A program made the position numbers and the translations under genes. 64,000 nt of DNA from Rhizobium sp. RU36D (GTDB lineage Bacteria; Pseudomonadota; Alphaproteobacteria; Rhizobiales; Rhizobiaceae), in the NCBI RefSeq assembly GCF_900176345.1, contig NZ_FWXU01000012.1, forward strand, positions 62,001 through 126,000, given 5' to 3'. The notes beneath the pieces are model-generated. The model was not told where the DNA came from. It saw nothing but the letters and a program-made list of their open reading frames with translations, and made no database searches. Shown one piece after another: positions 24,362-32,476 of the stretch (position 1 is the stretch's first letter; every line of letters begins with the position of its first letter).

Positions 24362-24670
24362 TCACAGCCCAACGGCCTTGCGCAGCGCTTCGTTCATGCG
24401 GGACTGCCAGCCGTCCCCGGTCGCCTTGAACCGGTCGATCACCTCGGCATCCAGCCGGATGCTGATCGCCCGCTTGGGATTATCCGATTTCGGCCGGCCC
24501 GCCAGCTTCTTCTCGATTGCCGCGGCAAGATCGGGAAACACCTCGCGAAACGGCCGCAGTTCCGCAATCTGCTCGTCGGTCAGTTCGGGATTGTCGCTGA
24601 CTTCGTCCCAGTCCTCGCGGCTATATCCGCGACCGTCCTCGAAACCCTTCACGGTCTTGCCTGCCTTCAT
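24362..24670 (-). CDS. brnA: BrnA-family antitoxin
   Basis: A 102-residue protein whose ATG overlaps the stop of the toxin gene by 4 bp. The N-terminal part (SDNPELTDEQIAELRPFREV) is the toxin-wrapping segment, and the C-terminal ribbon-helix-helix DNA-binding domain is KRAISIRLDAEVIDRFKATG followed by WQSRMNEALRKAVGL. BrnA neutralises BrnT and represses the shared promoter. Toxin-first order is the usual arrangement for this family. Confidence 0.92.
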   Translation of the reverse strand: MKAGKTVKGFEDGRGYSREDWDEVSDNPELTDEQIAELRPFREVFPDLAAAIEKKLAGRPKSDNPKRAISIRLDAEVIDRFKATGDGWQSRMNEALRKAVGL

Positions 24671-24915
24671 CGCGCGCTTCTCCTTTCACGGATATTGGCC
24701 GGACGCATCGAGATGATCGATATGCCTTCACTGCCAAGCTTCAGGAATATCACCGACAAGGTGCCGTCCTTGAGCCGGCCGATGGCCTGCAGTCGACCTG
24801 CCTTTGCGGGACGTATCGAGGCCGACAGGAAATAATCAAGCGTCAGGTCGGCAAAATCGAGCCCGTGCTTGTCAATATTAGCCCGCCGCTTGCGCTCGTC
24901 CCAAACGATTTCCAT
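24667..24915 (-). CDS. brnT: BrnT-family toxin (ribonuclease)
   Basis: An 82-residue RelE-fold toxin beginning MEIVWDERKRRANIDKHGLD, the family signature (W-D-x-x-K-x-x-x-N-x-x-K-H-G). RLQAIGRLKDGTLSVIFLKL and the end ISMRPANIRERRSA carry the basic residues of the RNA-cleaving face. BrnT toxins cut mRNA and stop translation. A perfect 18-bp palindrome lies 3 bp before the start codon, leaving no room for a standard ribosome site, so translation may be leaderless or weak. Confidence 0.92.
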   Translation of the reverse strand: MEIVWDERKRRANIDKHGLDFADLTLDYFLSASIRPAKAGRLQAIGRLKDGTLSVIFLKLGSEGISIISMRPANIRERRSAR

Positions 24916-24917
24916 TA

Positions 24918-24935
24918 TTTTTGTATATACAAAAA
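24918..24935. promoter_or_regulatory. brnTA operator palindrome
   Basis: TTTTTGTATATACAAAAA is a perfect 18-bp palindrome immediately upstream of the brnT start codon. It overlaps a TATA-rich region that can act as -10, and is the expected site for the BrnA ribbon-helix-helix dimer. Confidence 0.65.
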
Positions 24936-25042
24936 CAATCGTTCACGCAAGCAGGCCAGGCGGCGGCATCGCCGCCGCCCTCAGGCTGCTGACAAACGCT
25001 CATTCCAGGTCATTCGACGTTGGTTTTGACCGAAAACCTCGC

Positions 25043-25156
25043 CGTCATCCCGGCCCCCGAACCGGGATCCAGTGCAATCAAGTCCTTGATTGCGAAAGAC
25101 TCTTTTCACGGCGCAGACGCGCCGTGGCTGGATTCCGGCCTTCGCCGGAATGACGG
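25043..25156. repeat. Rhizobial TCATCCCG/CGGAATGACGG mosaic element, copy 1
   Basis: The left arm TCATCCCG...CGGGATCCAG and right arm CTGGATTCCGG...CCGGAATGACGG are hairpins around a 55-bp core that holds two more palindromes. A copy with the core inverted lies at 30121-30234. Together with the brnTA operator it accounts for the 316-bp gap before the old yellow enzyme gene. Confidence 0.75.
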
Positions 25157-25231
25157 ACGAATAGGGTCTCGCCGAACACCGATCTTTGTCATCAAGCTGG
25201 GCGGCGGCATCGCTGCCGCCGCCCTTTGTCG

Positions 25232-26353
25232 TTACACCAGTTCGCGCAGTGCTGCGGCGTTGAAGTCCTTGAGTTCGGACTGCCGCCCTTCGCGGATCTT
25301 GGCCACCCATTGCGGGTCGTTCAGGATCGCCCGGCCAACGGCGATCAGGTCGAATTCGCCGCGCTCCATGCGCGTCACGAGCTTGTCGATGTCCTGCGCC
25401 TGGGAACCCTGGCCGGCGAAGGCGCCGAGGAATTCGCCCGACAGGCCAACCGAACCGACGCTGATGGTCGCTGCACCCGTCAGCTTCTTCGCCCAGCCGG
25501 CAAAGTTCAGGCCTTCCTCTCCGTCGATCTCCGGAAATTCCGGTTCCCAGAAACGGCGCTGCGAGCAATGCAGGATATCCACGCCGGCCTCGACCAGCGG
25601 CACGAGCCAGGCGCTCATCTCATCCGGCGTCGTTGCCAGGCGGGCGCTGTAATCCTGCTGCTTCCACTGGCTGAGCCGCAGCATCACCGGGAAGTCAGGC
25701 CCGACGGCCGCACGGGTTGCCTTGACCACCTCGACTGCAAAACGGCTGCGTTCGGCAATCGTCGCGCCGCCCCAGCGGTCGTCGCGCAGATTGGTGCCGG
25801 ACCAGAAGAACTGGTCGATCAGATAGCCATGGGCGCCGTGGATCTCGAAGGTGTCGAAGCCCAGGCGCTTGGCATCGGCGGCGGCCTTGCCGAAGGCGGC
25901 GATGGTGTCGGCGATGTCGCTGTCGCTCATCACCTTGCCGCGCGGCTTGCCCGGCGCTTCCAGGCCCGATGGGCTTTCGATGTCCTCGATCGGCGGCGCC
26001 CAGTCCTTGGAAGCGGTGGTGGAGCCGGTATGCCAGATCTGCGGCCCCATGCGCCCGCCGGCCGCATGCACGGCGGTGATCACGTCGCTCCAGCCGGCAA
26101 GCGCCTTTTCGCCGTGGAAGAAGGGGATGCCGGGCAGGTTGCGCGACGCCGGCCGGTCGATGACCGTACCTTCCGAAAGGATCAGCCCGACATCGGCTTC
26201 GGCCCTGCGGCGATAATAATCCACCTGCGCCTGCCCGACGATGCCATCGGTGGCAAAGGCGCGCGTCATAGGCGCCATGACGATGCGGTTCTTGAGGTGG
26301 AGCGATTTGAGGCTGAAGGGCTGAAACAGTACATCGGTATTGCGCGAGGTCAT
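25232..26353 (-). CDS. Old yellow enzyme-family NADH:flavin oxidoreductase
   Basis: A 373-residue FMN enzyme with a TIM barrel: NRIVMAPMTRAFATDG at the start, then LILSEGTVIDRPASR, GPQIWHTGST, the FMN- and substrate-binding FEIHGAHGYLIDQFFW with the catalytic His pair, SNQ-like NLRDDRWGG, and the phosphate-binding end FDLIAVGRAIL. It should reduce C=C bonds of unsaturated carbonyls or nitro compounds. It is divergent from an HxlR regulator gene 97 bp away. The arrangement resembles electrophile- and quinone-induced reductases. Confidence 0.93.
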   Translation of the reverse strand: MTSRNTDVLFQPFSLKSLHLKNRIVMAPMTRAFATDGIVGQAQVDYYRRRAEADVGLILSEGTVIDRPASRNLPGIPFFHGEKALAGWSDVITAVHAAGGRMGPQIWHTGSTTASKDWAPPIEDIESPSGLEAPGKPRGKVMSDSDIADTIAAFGKAAADAKRLGFDTFEIHGAHGYLIDQFFWSGTNLRDDRWGGATIAERSRFAVEVVKATRAAVGPDFPVMLRLSQWKQQDYSARLATTPDEMSAWLVPLVEAGVDILHCSQRRFWEPEFPEIDGEEGLNFAGWAKKLTGAATISVGSVGLSGEFLGAFAGQGSQAQDIDKLVTRMERGEFDLIAVGRAILNDPQWVAKIREGRQSELKDFNAAALRELV

Positions 26354-26426
26354 GCGAGAGTTCCTGTTGATCTTGCGCCTTAGGTATAAAAAATATATCT
26401 AGTGTCAAGAAGGTACTGAAAATACA

Positions 26427-26439
26427 CCAGGTAGCCTGG
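26427..26439. promoter_or_regulatory. Candidate HxlR operator
   Basis: CCAGG-TAG-CCTGG is a perfect inverted repeat 11 bp before the HxlR start. The AT-rich stretch at 26383-26403 in the same divergent region may hold the promoter of the reductase gene. Confidence 0.4.
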
Positions 26440-26450
26440 AGGAAACCTGC

Positions 26451-26858
26451 ATGGACACACTCACCCGCAAGATCGACCAGCGCCCGGCGCCAAAGACCTG
26501 CCAGCAGCCGTTCAACGTCAATTGCCCCAGCCGCCTGCTGTTCGACCAGATCGCCGACAAATGGTCGATGATGGTGCTGAAGGTGCTGGAGGAGGAGCCG
26601 CTTCGCTTCAACGCGGTGAAGCGGCTATTGGAAGGTGTCACCCAGAAGGCCCTGACCCAATGCTTGCGCAAACTGGAACGCAACGGCCTCATCGAACGCC
26701 GCGTGCTGAACACCTCACCCGTGGCGGTGGAATACGCCATGACCCCGCTCGGCCACACCTTGCTGGTGCCCTTCAAGGCGCTTTATGGCTGGACAGTGCA
26801 GTATCAGGCCGACGTGGACCAGGCTCGGGCGGCGTTTGATGCGCGGAATGGCGGGTAA
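26451..26858 (+). CDS. HxlR-family transcriptional regulator
   Basis: A 135-residue winged-helix regulator. The core runs from CPSRLLFDQIADKWSMMVL through LRFNAVKRLLEGVTQKALTQ, the recognition helix, to LRKLERNGLIERRVL and the wing VAVEYAMTPLG. Cys17 and Cys25 flank the N-terminal helix in positions like the thiol sensors of QorR and HypR, so control by oxidation or quinones is plausible but not shown. It is divergent from the old yellow enzyme gene. GGAGG lies before the ATG. Confidence 0.92.
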   Translation: MDTLTRKIDQRPAPKTCQQPFNVNCPSRLLFDQIADKWSMMVLKVLEEEPLRFNAVKRLLEGVTQKALTQCLRKLERNGLIERRVLNTSPVAVEYAMTPLGHTLLVPFKALYGWTVQYQADVDQARAAFDARNGG

Positions 26859-26896
26859 CGTAATAAAGGCTTGATATATTAGGCGTCTTAGCAAGA

Positions 26897-27077
26897 TACC
26901 CCCCTCTGTCCTGCCGGACATCTCCCCCTCAAGGGGGGAGATCAGCGTGAGGTCGGCCGCTCGCTTCACCCGGTCGCTTGAGCATTCTGATTGGAAATTA
27001 GACATTTGGAGCAAGGCGTGGCCACGAGTCGATCTCCCCCCTTGAGGGGGAGATGTCCGGCAGGACAGAGGGGGGTA
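26897..27077. repeat. RIME-type palindromic element C (perfect 47-bp inverted arms)
   Basis: Arms at 26897-26943 and 27031-27077 are perfect 47-bp inverted copies, each holding a CTCCCCCTCAAGGGGGGAG hairpin and a CTGTCCTGCCGGACA segment. The 87-bp core matches the core of element D in reverse. The element ends 48 bp from the stop of the small lipoprotein gene. Confidence 0.85.
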
Positions 27078-27124
27078 TGCATGCTCAAGCGCTTGCGACA
27101 TCACGCCATGCACACCGTTGGCAA

Positions 27125-27367
27125 TTAGCTCTGTACGAACCCTTGGTCTGCCATACACGCCTTGAATGTGCTCTCCGACGCAATTGCCCCCGCGATCCAA
27201 TAGCGACCCGCTGCAACTTGGGTCTCTCCGGCGCGACCTTCACAAACTGCTTTTGCGCGTTCCAGTTTTCCAGCCGGTGTCTTTGGAACCTCGCGCCACT
27301 GCGTAGACTGAGAACTGCTGCAACCTGCTGACAATACTCCCAAGAAGAGTACTAACAATCTACCCAT
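27125..27367 (-). CDS. Small lipoprotein, unknown function
   Basis: An 80-residue protein with signal peptide MGRLLVLFLGVLSAGC; the lipobox LSAGC gives lipid-modified Cys16. The mature part of about 65 residues has two Cys (AVCEGRAGE and FKACMADQGF), perhaps a disulfide, and ends CMADQGFVQS, a pattern seen in many small envelope lipoproteins (C-M-x-x-x-G). GGAGGCAAGG precedes the ATG. The gene lies alone between two inverted RIME elements (C and D). Confidence 0.8.
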   Translation of the reverse strand: MGRLLVLFLGVLSAGCSSSQSTQWREVPKTPAGKLERAKAVCEGRAGETQVAAGRYWIAGAIASESTFKACMADQGFVQS

Positions 27368-27574
27368 CCTTGCCTCCGGAGATTATTGTTTAACATGCGG
27401 CTAGGATACGGTTTGCGCAAGTACGAAAGAATTTCGAGCGCTGTTGAAACGTGCAGGAATGAATACTTGCAATGTTAACAGCAGGCGGCGGTGCTGTTAG
27501 AATTGGCCACAAGGCGATTATGAGCCAACGGATCTGCGATTTCCGATCTTATTCAAGGCTTGCGGTCTCGGCAT

Positions 27575-27755
27575 TCCCCCCTCTGGCTTGCCAGCCGTCC
27601 CCCCTCAAGGGGGGAGATCGACTCGTGGCAACGCCTTGCTCCAAATGAACAAAATTCAAATTGGAATGCTCAGGCTAGCGGGTGAAGCGAGCGGCCGACC
27701 TCAAGCCGATCTCCCCCCTTGAGGGGGAGATGTCCGGCAGGACAGAGGGGGGGTA
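27575..27755. repeat. RIME-type palindromic element D (inverted core relative to C)
   Basis: Left arm 27575-27619 and right arm 27708-27755. The core from GACTCGTGGC to GGCCGACCTC is the reverse complement of the core of element C. About 20 nt after the right arm still match the right flank of C in the same orientation. It occupies the middle of the 442-bp gap between the lipoprotein and the HerA-like gene; the rest of the gap shows nothing else. Confidence 0.85.
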
Positions 27756-27809
27756 CGCATGCTTAAACGCTGGCTATGCCAAAGCCAAGATTACCCGCCT
27801 CGCCATCCC

Positions 27810-29387
27810 CTATCGCCTCAAACTCCCCAAGATCCCGCGCACCAGGGCGCGGCCGATCTCGTTGGCCACCTTGCTGGAGATCGAGCGGGCGGCGCTCTTC
27901 ATCGCCGCCTCGATCACCGTTTCGCGCTGGTAGCCGGAGGTCTTGCGGGTCGTCTCGCGGGTGTCCTTCGGTGCGCGCTCTTCGAAGCCGGGGAGCTTCC
28001 AGCGGCCGCCGGCGCTGTTGTCGTCGGCGCCGCGGGCGGCGCGATCCTCGGCCGCTTGGCGGGCCGCCTCGGCTTCCGCAGCCTTTTCGGCCCGTTCTGC
28101 CAGGATCTCGAAGGCCGATTCCCGGTCGAGGTCCTTGTCATACATGCCGGCGACGGGGCTGACATTCATGATCGACTGTCGCTCGGCCTCGGTGATCGGC
28201 CCGAGCCTGGAGGAGGGCGGGCGGATCAGCGTGCGTTCCACGATCGATGGTGCGCCCTTGCCCTCCAGCGTCGAGACCAGCGCCTCGCCGGTGCCGAGCG
28301 TGGTGATCACGGTGGCGCAGTCGAAGGCCGGGTTGGGGCGGAAGGTTTCCGCCGCCGTCTTCACCGCCTTCTGCTCGCGCGGCGTATAGGCGCGCAGCGC
28401 ATGCTGCACCCGGTTGCCGAGCTGCGCCAGCACGGTTTCGGGCACGTCGAGCGGGTTCTGCGTCACGAAATAGACGCCGACCCCCTTGGAGCGAATGAGC
28501 CGCACCACCTGCTCGACCCGTTCCACCAGCACCTTCGGCGCGTCCTTGAAGAGCAGATGCGCCTCGTCGAAGAAGAACACCAGCCGCGGCTTTTCCGGAT
28601 CGCCCACTTCGGGCAGTTCCTCGAACAGCTCCGACAGCAGCCACAGCAGGAAGGTGCCGTAGAGGCGCGGGTTCATCATCAGCCGGTCGGCCGCTAGCAC
28701 GGAGATCGCGCCGCGCCCATCATTGGTGGTGCGCATGATGTCCTTGATCTCCAGCGCAGGCTCGCCGAAGAAATGCTCCGCCCCCTGCTGCTCCAGCACC
28801 AGAAGCCCGCGCTGCAGCGAGCCGACCGAGGATTTCGAGATCAGCCCGTATTGGCTCGACAGCTCCGTGGCATGCTCGCCCATGTAGTTCAAAAGCGCCT
28901 GCAGGTCCTTCAGGTCGAGCAGCGCCAGGCCACCCTGATCGGCGATCTTGAAGGCGATGTTGAGCACGCCTTCTTGCGCTTCCGAGGCGTCCATCAGCCG
29001 GGCCAGCAGCAGCGGTCCCATCTCGGCGATAGTCGTGCGCACCCGGTGGCCTTTTTCGCCATAAAGGTCCCAGAAGATCACGGGAAATTCCTGGAAATCG
29101 TAAGGTGCTAGGCCGATCTGCTCGGCCCGCTTCAAGAGAAAATCCTTGGGCTCGCCCATCGCCGCGATGCCGGAGAGATCGCCCTTGATATCGGCGCAGA
29201 ACACCGGCACGCCGGCATTGGAAAAGCTCTCCGCCAGGATCTGCAGCGTCACCGTCTTGCCGGTGCCGGTGGCGCCGGTCACCAACCCGTGGCGGTTGCC
29301 GAATTTCAGGTCGAGATATTCGCCCTTGTTGATCGTGTCGTCGGGATTGCGGCTGGCGCCGATGAAGAGTTTGCCGTCCACAAGCAT
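27810..29387 (-). CDS. HerA/DUF853-type ATPase
   Basis: A 525-residue P-loop ATPase started at MLVDGKLFIGASRNPDD (family-like; the longer frame adds 18 doubtful residues). Walker A is GATGTGKTVT near residue 40, Walker B is RLVFFFDEAHLLF, and an arginine-finger/sensor region follows with VYFVTQNPLDVPETVLAQLG. The C-terminal 120 residues are charged and end in a Ser/Arg-rich tail, as in E. coli YjgR. DUF853 proteins resemble the HerA translocase but lack its barrel and are of unknown function, probably acting on DNA or large complexes. No NurA nuclease gene is near. Confidence 0.92.
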   Translation of the reverse strand: MLVDGKLFIGASRNPDDTINKGEYLDLKFGNRHGLVTGATGTGKTVTLQILAESFSNAGVPVFCADIKGDLSGIAAMGEPKDFLLKRAEQIGLAPYDFQEFPVIFWDLYGEKGHRVRTTIAEMGPLLLARLMDASEAQEGVLNIAFKIADQGGLALLDLKDLQALLNYMGEHATELSSQYGLISKSSVGSLQRGLLVLEQQGAEHFFGEPALEIKDIMRTTNDGRGAISVLAADRLMMNPRLYGTFLLWLLSELFEELPEVGDPEKPRLVFFFDEAHLLFKDAPKVLVERVEQVVRLIRSKGVGVYFVTQNPLDVPETVLAQLGNRVQHALRAYTPREQKAVKTAAETFRPNPAFDCATVITTLGTGEALVSTLEGKGAPSIVERTLIRPPSSRLGPITEAERQSIMNVSPVAGMYDKDLDRESAFEILAERAEKAAEAEAARQAAEDRAARGADDNSAGGRWKLPGFEERAPKDTRETTRKTSGYQRETVIEAAMKSAARSISSKVANEIGRALVRGILGSLRR

Positions 29388-29625
29388 TGCCGCGTCCCTC
29401 GCTGTCTGGGGCAGATGACCGCAGCGGGGCATCGCTCCCAAGCCTATCTTTTCATTGAATCATCACTGGGCTCTTATAAGGTGCGCAGGAGACATCGACA
29501 ACAGGCCGCGTCGCCCGGCAGCCAGGGGCGAAAATCCGGGATAACCCGAGGTGCGCCGCTTGTGCGGACCGGTGGAATGACTTAACATTACCTTTACGTA
29601 CACGTAATTGCCAGAGGAGGCACGC

Positions 29626-30015
29626 ATGAATGAAATCGTCACACGGATCGCCGATAATGTGGGCCTGGAGCCGGCGGTTGCCGAGAAGGCACTGGGCATG
29701 ATGTTGGGCTTCCTGCAGCGCGAAGCCGCTGACGGCCCGGTTGCCAAGATGATCGAATCCATTCCCGGTGCTGTCGAGCTGGTCGCCCAGTTCAACGGCG
29801 AAGGCGCTGGCAAGGGCCTGCTCGGCGGCCTGATGAGCGCCATCGGCGGCGGCGGCATCATGGGCCTCGGCCAGCAGCTGATGTCCCAGGGCCTTGGCAT
29901 GGGCGAAATCACCGCACTCGCCAAGGAAACCATGGCCGTCGCCCGCGAATATGCCGGCGCCGACGTGGTGGATGAAGTGGTTGCTTCGGTTCCGGGCCTG
30001 AGCCAGTTCGTCTGA
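29626..30015 (+). CDS. DUF2267-like small protein
   Basis: A 129-residue soluble protein from MNEIVTRIADNVGLEPAVAE; GAGGAGG precedes the ATG. The helical opening pairs with a Gly-rich central segment, GEGAGKGLLGGLMSAIGGGG followed by IMGLGQQLMSQGLG, and a final helix EITALAKETMAVAREYAG. The pattern resembles DUF2267/DUF2780-type stress proteins, whose role is not known. Transcription should stop at the strong terminator 26 bp after the stop. Confidence 0.7.
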   Translation: MNEIVTRIADNVGLEPAVAEKALGMMLGFLQREAADGPVAKMIESIPGAVELVAQFNGEGAGKGLLGGLMSAIGGGGIMGLGQQLMSQGLGMGEITALAKETMAVAREYAGADVVDEVVASVPGLSQFV

Positions 30016-30041
30016 GCCTGTAGGTCGTATCGCGTGAAAAA

Positions 30042-30070
30042 GCCGCCGGAAGCAATTCCGGCGGCTTTTT
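30042..30070 (+). terminator. Rho-independent terminator
   Basis: GCCGCCGGAA-GCAA-TTCCGGCGGC is a perfect 10-bp stem with a GCAA tetraloop, directly followed by TTTTT. It ends the DUF2267-like transcript. Confidence 0.92.
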
Positions 30071-30120
30071 CGTGTGGTCCTCACCAAGGGAGCGGATACC
30101 CGATCGTGGCAACAAGTTAT

Positions 30121-30234
30121 CCCTCATCCCGCACGTGATGCGGGATCCAGCCACGGCGCATCCGCGCCGCGAGAGGAGTCTCTCGCGATCAAGGATTTGA
30201 TCGCGCTGGATTCCGACATTCGCCGGAATGACGG
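30121..30234. repeat. Rhizobial TCATCCCG/CGGAATGACGG mosaic element, copy 2 (core inverted)
   Basis: The arms match those of the element at 25043-25156 in the same orientation, but the 55-bp core is its reverse complement; the core differences are almost all transitions. With the terminator it accounts for most of the 357-bp gap before the repeat protein. Confidence 0.78.
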
Positions 30235-30372
30235 TTGATCTTTGCCAGCCGAGCCCCTTTGCCGAAACGCCGGCGGCCGGGGTGATGGGCTCCGTTCTGC
30301 ACTGTAGCTTATGGTTGCAGAAACCCTCGCCCACCGCTAGCCTCTCGATCAGACCAAAACCCTGGGGCGCGC

Positions 30373-32346
30373 ATGCTGATCCGAACCTATGCCGATATCA
30401 CGAAACTCAAAGGCAAAGCCGCGCTCAGCCCCGCCGAAAGGACACTGATCGACAACTGCACGCTCGGCGAACCGACTGTTCTTGGCGATGGCACGAGACC
30501 CGAAGGCCCAAGCCCCGAACGCACCATCCGCGCCGATCTGCTGCGCTACTTGATCCTCGGCGGCTGCGAGCAGTGCCGGGTTCATGAGCGGGGTGTGCAA
30601 TTGGTGGGGGCGTGGATTGAGGGCGAGCTGGATTTGAGCTTTGCGACTGCCAAGGGCCTGGTGCACTTGTTTCGGTGTGCTTTCGACACATCCCTTATGG
30701 CACGTCAAGCACATCTCGATGGTTTGATACTCTCCGGCAGCAGCTTGCCGGCCCTCGACGCGAGTGGTTTCACAGTTAGAGGAAGTGTTTTTCTCGACAA
30801 ACTTAAGGGCACTGGCGAAATCTCGCTTTCCGGCGCTGAGATTGGGGGACAATTATCGGGCAACGGCGCCGTGCTGAATGGCGAGGACGGCCAAGTCCTG
30901 ACCGCGCAGGGAGCCATTATCAGGGGCGGTGTCTTCCTCGACAACATTATGAGCGTCGGCGAGGTATCGTTTTCCGGCGCCCAGATTGACGGTCAACTTT
31001 CCTGCGAGGGCGCCGAAATGAGCGGGGGCCGAGGCTTTGCCCTGAATGCGCAGGGCGTCTCGATCACGGGAGGTGTTTTTCTCAGGAAGCTAAAGAGTAC
31101 TGGCGAAGTCTCCTTTTCCGGCGCCAAAATTGATGTCCAACTTGTGGTAAACGACGCCGGGCTAAATGGCGTGGTGGGTAATGCGCTGAGTGCGCAGCGC
31201 GCAAAAATCAGAGGTGGTGCCTTCCTCAACAACGTGAAGAGTATCGGCGAAGTATCGTTTTCCGGCGCAGAGATCGACGGTCAACTCTCTGTTGAGGGTG
31301 CCGAGCTAAATGGCGGGGGTCGCAAGGCACTCAATGCCCAAGGCGCCAAGATAATGGGCAATTTGACTCTCAAGCGGCTGAAAAGCACGGGCGAAGTCTC
31401 GCTCTCCGGTGCCGAGATCGGCGGTCAGCTCTCATTTGTGGGTGCTGCCTTGAACGGCGGTAAGGGCATGGCAATGAATGCGCAGCGTATTGTCGTTAGC
31501 GGCGGCCTTATATGGCGGCAGATAAACTCGATTGTTGGGCAGGTAGGCCTTAGCGCGGCCCATCTCGGCGATTTGGTCGATGATGAGCAAAGCTGGAATG
31601 CGGTACCTTCGCTGAGGTTGCTTGGAGCTACTTATGACAATCTCGTCGGCCCCCTTGATCTCTCCTTCCGCAAACGCTGGCTAGTTGAAGGTGCAAAGCT
31701 TAGGGGCCAATTCCACCCCCAGCCCTATCAGCAACTGGCCAAATTCTATCGCGAGACCGGCCATCGCCATGAGGCACGGGAAATCCTGATTGAGAAGGAG
31801 AAGGAGCAACGCAAGGCGGTGCGAAGCTCAATTGCGAATGGCCGTGGCAAGGAAGACAGCGCTCTTCACCCCTACGTCAGGATATTGGGAAACTGGCTCT
31901 GGGACTGGGCCACCCGCTTGGTCGCCGGCTATGGCTACAAGCCCTGGCTCGCCCTCGGCTGGCTGACCGGCATGGTCGCCACCGTCGCGGTCCTTGCGAA
32001 CCTCACCTGGAACGCCGGCGATTTCGCGCCGAATTCCGCCGTCGTGCTGACGTCTCCAGACTGGAAAGCCATCGCCGATGGTCCGTCTGCCAATCCTGCC
32101 GCTGATTGGTCCGCTACACTTGCGCCCGGCAAGGATTTTGAGACCTTCTTCTCGCTTGCCTATGCGCTCGATGTCGTCGTCCCCGTGCTCGACCTCGGCC
32201 AGACCGATGCCTGGGCGCCGTCGCCGGCGCGGGGCGGCTGGGGAACCTGGATGTTCTACCTGCAAAAACTGTTCATCGTCTTGGGCTGGGTCGTCACTGC
32301 TATTGCCGCCGCGGCCATCTCCGGCATGATCCGCCGCGACGACTGA
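30373..32346 (+). CDS. Membrane protein with exact 48-residue tandem repeats
   Basis: A 657-residue protein. Residues 1-110 are a soluble N-terminal part with GGCEQCRVHERGVQLVGAWI. Residues 137-388 are five full units of exactly 48 residues: the motif GE(V/I)S-(F/L)-SGA starts at residues 148, 196, 244, 292 and 340, with GGVFL-like starts at 137, 185, 233, 281, 329 and 377. Each unit resembles two turns of a beta-helix (GEVSFSGA, GQLS-EGA, ALNAQGA). Then comes a soluble region with YQQLAKFYRETGHRHEAREI, a membrane helix at about 523-545 and another near the C-terminus. Similar rhizobial proteins are labelled membrane-associated oxidoreductase without visible cause. Function unknown. Confidence 0.8.
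   Translation: MLIRTYADITKLKGKAALSPAERTLIDNCTLGEPTVLGDGTRPEGPSPERTIRADLLRYLILGGCEQCRVHERGVQLVGAWIEGELDLSFATAKGLVHLFRCAFDTSLMARQAHLDGLILSGSSLPALDASGFTVRGSVFLDKLKGTGEISLSGAEIGGQLSGNGAVLNGEDGQVLTAQGAIIRGGVFLDNIMSVGEVSFSGAQIDGQLSCEGAEMSGGRGFALNAQGVSITGGVFLRKLKSTGEVSFSGAKIDVQLVVNDAGLNGVVGNALSAQRAKIRGGAFLNNVKSIGEVSFSGAEIDGQLSVEGAELNGGGRKALNAQGAKIMGNLTLKRLKSTGEVSLSGAEIGGQLSFVGAALNGGKGMAMNAQRIVVSGGLIWRQINSIVGQVGLSAAHLGDLVDDEQSWNAVPSLRLLGATYDNLVGPLDLSFRKRWLVEGAKLRGQFHPQPYQQLAKFYRETGHRHEAREILIEKEKEQRKAVRSSIANGRGKEDSALHPYVRILGNWLWDWATRLVAGYGYKPWLALGWLTGMVATVAVLANLTWNAGDFAPNSAVVLTSPDWKAIADGPSANPAADWSATLAPGKDFETFFSLAYALDVVVPVLDLGQTDAWAPSPARGGWGTWMFYLQKLFIVLGWVVTAIAAAAISGMIRRDD
30781..31536 (+). repeat. 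144-bp tandem coding repeat
   Basis: Five in-frame units of 144 bp, with GGCGAA(G/A)T in register at 30814, 30958, 31102, 31246 and 31390. Units keep length perfectly while diverging in sequence. This segment looks less GC-rich than its neighbours. Confidence 0.82.
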
Positions 32347-32476
32347 CGAATTCTTCCCGCCCGCCCGCATCCCCGGCCTTTTGCCCGCCACATCGCGCCA
32401 CGCATAAAAACCGGTTTATTTTCTATAGCTTGCTGGGTAATGTGCGGCCGGCGACAACGCGGCACAGGCGGATGGC

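Noticed and set aside
26897..27755. CRISPR-like array from repeated CTCCCCC hairpins
   Set aside because: The repeats are inverted arms of mosaic elements, not direct repeats with regular spacers, and no cas gene is near.
27810..29387. HerA-type antiphage defence system
   Set aside because: The ATPase is of the DUF853 housekeeping-like type and has no nuclease, SIR2 or other effector next to it.
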